A DNA stretch of 35,724 bases, taken from positions 1-35,724 of the forward strand of contig CALMEI010000069.1 in NCBI GenBank assembly GCA_937863225.1, written 5' to 3'. Source of the DNA: an uncultured Polaromonas sp. Lineage in GTDB: Bacteria > Pseudomonadota > Gammaproteobacteria > Burkholderiales > Burkholderiaceae_C. This document shows positions 34,946-35,724 of this stretch, piece by piece. The notes below the pieces were generated by a model. The model saw nothing but the letters and a program-made list of their open reading frames with translations, searched no databases and was not told where the DNA came from. The position numbers were made by a program, and so were the translations under genes. How positions within the stretch are numbered: position 1 is the first letter of the stretch; each line of letters begins with the position of its first letter.

Positions 34946-35724
34946 TTAGCAACCACGTGTAATCGGCATCTCCACCTCTTTGGGCTTGGCGGCATATTTA
35001 CCCAATTCGAGTTTGGCAATCGCATTGCGGTGCACTTCATCAGGTCCGTCGGCAAAGCGCAGGGTGCGCGAATTGGCGTAGGCAAAGGCCAGCGGAAAAT
35101 CGTCGCACATGCCGCCGCCACCGTGCGCTTGCATGGCCCAGTCAATCACTTGGCAGGCCATGCTGGGGGCAACCACTTTGATCATGGCGATTTCGTTTTT
35201 GGCAAACTTGTTACCACCCACGTCCATCATCCACGCGGCTTTGAGTGTGAGCAAACGCGCCATGTCGATTTTGCAACGCGCCTCGGCAATGCGCTCTTGT
35301 GTCACGGTTTGTGCGCTGATGAGTTTGCCAAATGCTTCGCGCGATGACGTGCGTTTGCACATCAGTTCCAGCGCACGCTCGGCCACGCCAATCAAGCGCA
35401 TGCAATGGTGTATGCGGCCAGGTCCTAGGCGGCCTTGTGCAATTTCAAAACCACGTCCTTCACCCAGCAAAATGTTGCCCACTGGCACGCGCACGTTGGT
35501 GAATGTCATCTCCATGTGGCCATGCGGCGCATCGTCATAGCCCAACACGTTCAAGGGGCGAATCACCTTGATGCCCGGTGCGTTGGCCGGCACCACCACC
35601 ATGCTTTGCTGTGAATGGCGGGGCGGGTCGGCGTCAGCTTTTTCCATGTTGCTGCAGCAGGCACACCCGGGGGCGCGCGCGCCCGACAGCCTCAGCACGA
35701 CGAGGGCGCCGGCGAGATACTCTC
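34946..35724 (-). CDS. Acyl-CoA dehydrogenase, C-terminal part; 5' side lost or chimeric
   Basis: FAD-dependent acyl-CoA dehydrogenase, beta-oxidation type. The part from [11 protein letters not shown] to the stop follows the family: [20 protein letters not shown], then [52 protein letters not shown] and [12 protein letters not shown]. This covers the middle beta domain and the C-terminal helical domain. The frame stays open to the window edge, but the residues encoded beyond about position 35648 do not look like the expected preceding sequence (no W-x-SGA-type segment or GKTDP) and are G+C-rich and Ala/Arg-rich. So the real coding region probably ends, in this assembly, near 35648. No partner genes in view. 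Confidence 0.85.
   Translation of the reverse strand, partial: EYLAGALVVLRLSGARAPGCACCSNMEKADADPPRHSQQSMVVVPANAPGIKVIRPLNVLGYDDAPHGHMEMTFTNVRVPVGNILLGEGRGFEIAQGRLGPGRIHHCMRLIGVAERALELMCKRTSSREAFGKLISAQTVTQERIAEARCKIDMARLLTLKAAWMMDVGGNKFAKNEIAMIKVVAPSMACQVIDWAMQAHGGGGMCDDFPLAFAYANSRTLRFADGPDEVHRNAIAKLELGKYAAKPKEVEMPITRGC
35651..35724. other. G+C-rich segment at the window end, possibly foreign or chimeric
   Basis: By hand count 56 of 74 bases are G or C (76%), far above the adjoining sequence. Acyl-CoA dehydrogenase similarity stops at its border in all three minus-strand frames. Probably an assembly join or contig-end artefact; a real rearrangement is the alternative. Confidence 0.6.

Overview
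The window (about 35.7 kb, moderate G+C) looks like the chromosome of a Burkholderiales betaproteobacterium, most likely Comamonadaceae or a close relative. This rests on gene content and order: a double-length tandem UvrA, an rnm-(DMT permease)-yciO-(site-2 protease)-trpS row, a ccoI-S-N-O-Q-P-G-H cluster followed by fnr and hemN, and short interspersed repeats of a kind I recall from Comamonadaceae. The taxonomic call is inference. There is no phage, IS element, CRISPR array or rRNA; one tRNA-Ser is present.

Layout. 1-3.0 kb: 5'-truncated cNMP/CBS/DUF294 nucleotidyltransferase, a DnaQ-like exonuclease, and an unrecognised protein on the opposite strand. 3.2-9.1 kb: giant tandem UvrA. 9.1-12.2 kb: MAPEG protein and moaC (minus strand), a BepA-like M48 protease, and a small membrane protein. 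12.2-16.9 kb: rnm, DMT permease, yciO, site-2 protease and trpS. 17-23.6 kb: orphan LuxR-type regulator, tRNA-Ser(CGA), FAD oxidoreductase, gluQ, trmB, rluA-like gene, GDSL lipase, arfB and a nitroreductase. 23.8-34.9 kb: the micro-oxic respiration block, with a copper ATPase and assembly factors (ccoI, ccoS), cbb3 oxidase (ccoNOQP), ccoG, ccoH, an unknown 87-aa membrane protein, fnr, hemN and a TauE/SafE-type membrane protein. 34.9 kb to the end: C-terminal part of an acyl-CoA dehydrogenase whose 5' side runs into unrelated G+C-rich sequence.

The respiration block is coherent. Fnr carries all four expected Fe-S cysteines. A perfect FNR box lies upstream of ccoN, exactly 41.5 bp before the start predicted from a good -10 element, and a second palindrome lies between fnr and hemN. 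This suggests oxygen-responsive control of the high-affinity oxidase and of anaerobic haem synthesis.

The most unusual feature is short repeats inside genes. Three unrelated repeat families, A (about 50 bp, five copies), B (REP-like palindromes, two sites) and C (about 70 bp, two copies), occur in the window, and several copies lie in frame inside otherwise conserved genes: A in moaC and trmB, B twice in uvrA, and C at the 5' ends of gluQ and trmB. The two coding copies of A lie on the same strand and in the same reading frame, giving nearly the same peptide (core INTPxT) in two unrelated enzymes. Two of the three intergenic copies carry a TAG stop in that frame. This resembles the Rickettsia palindromic elements and is the best candidate here for something undescribed.
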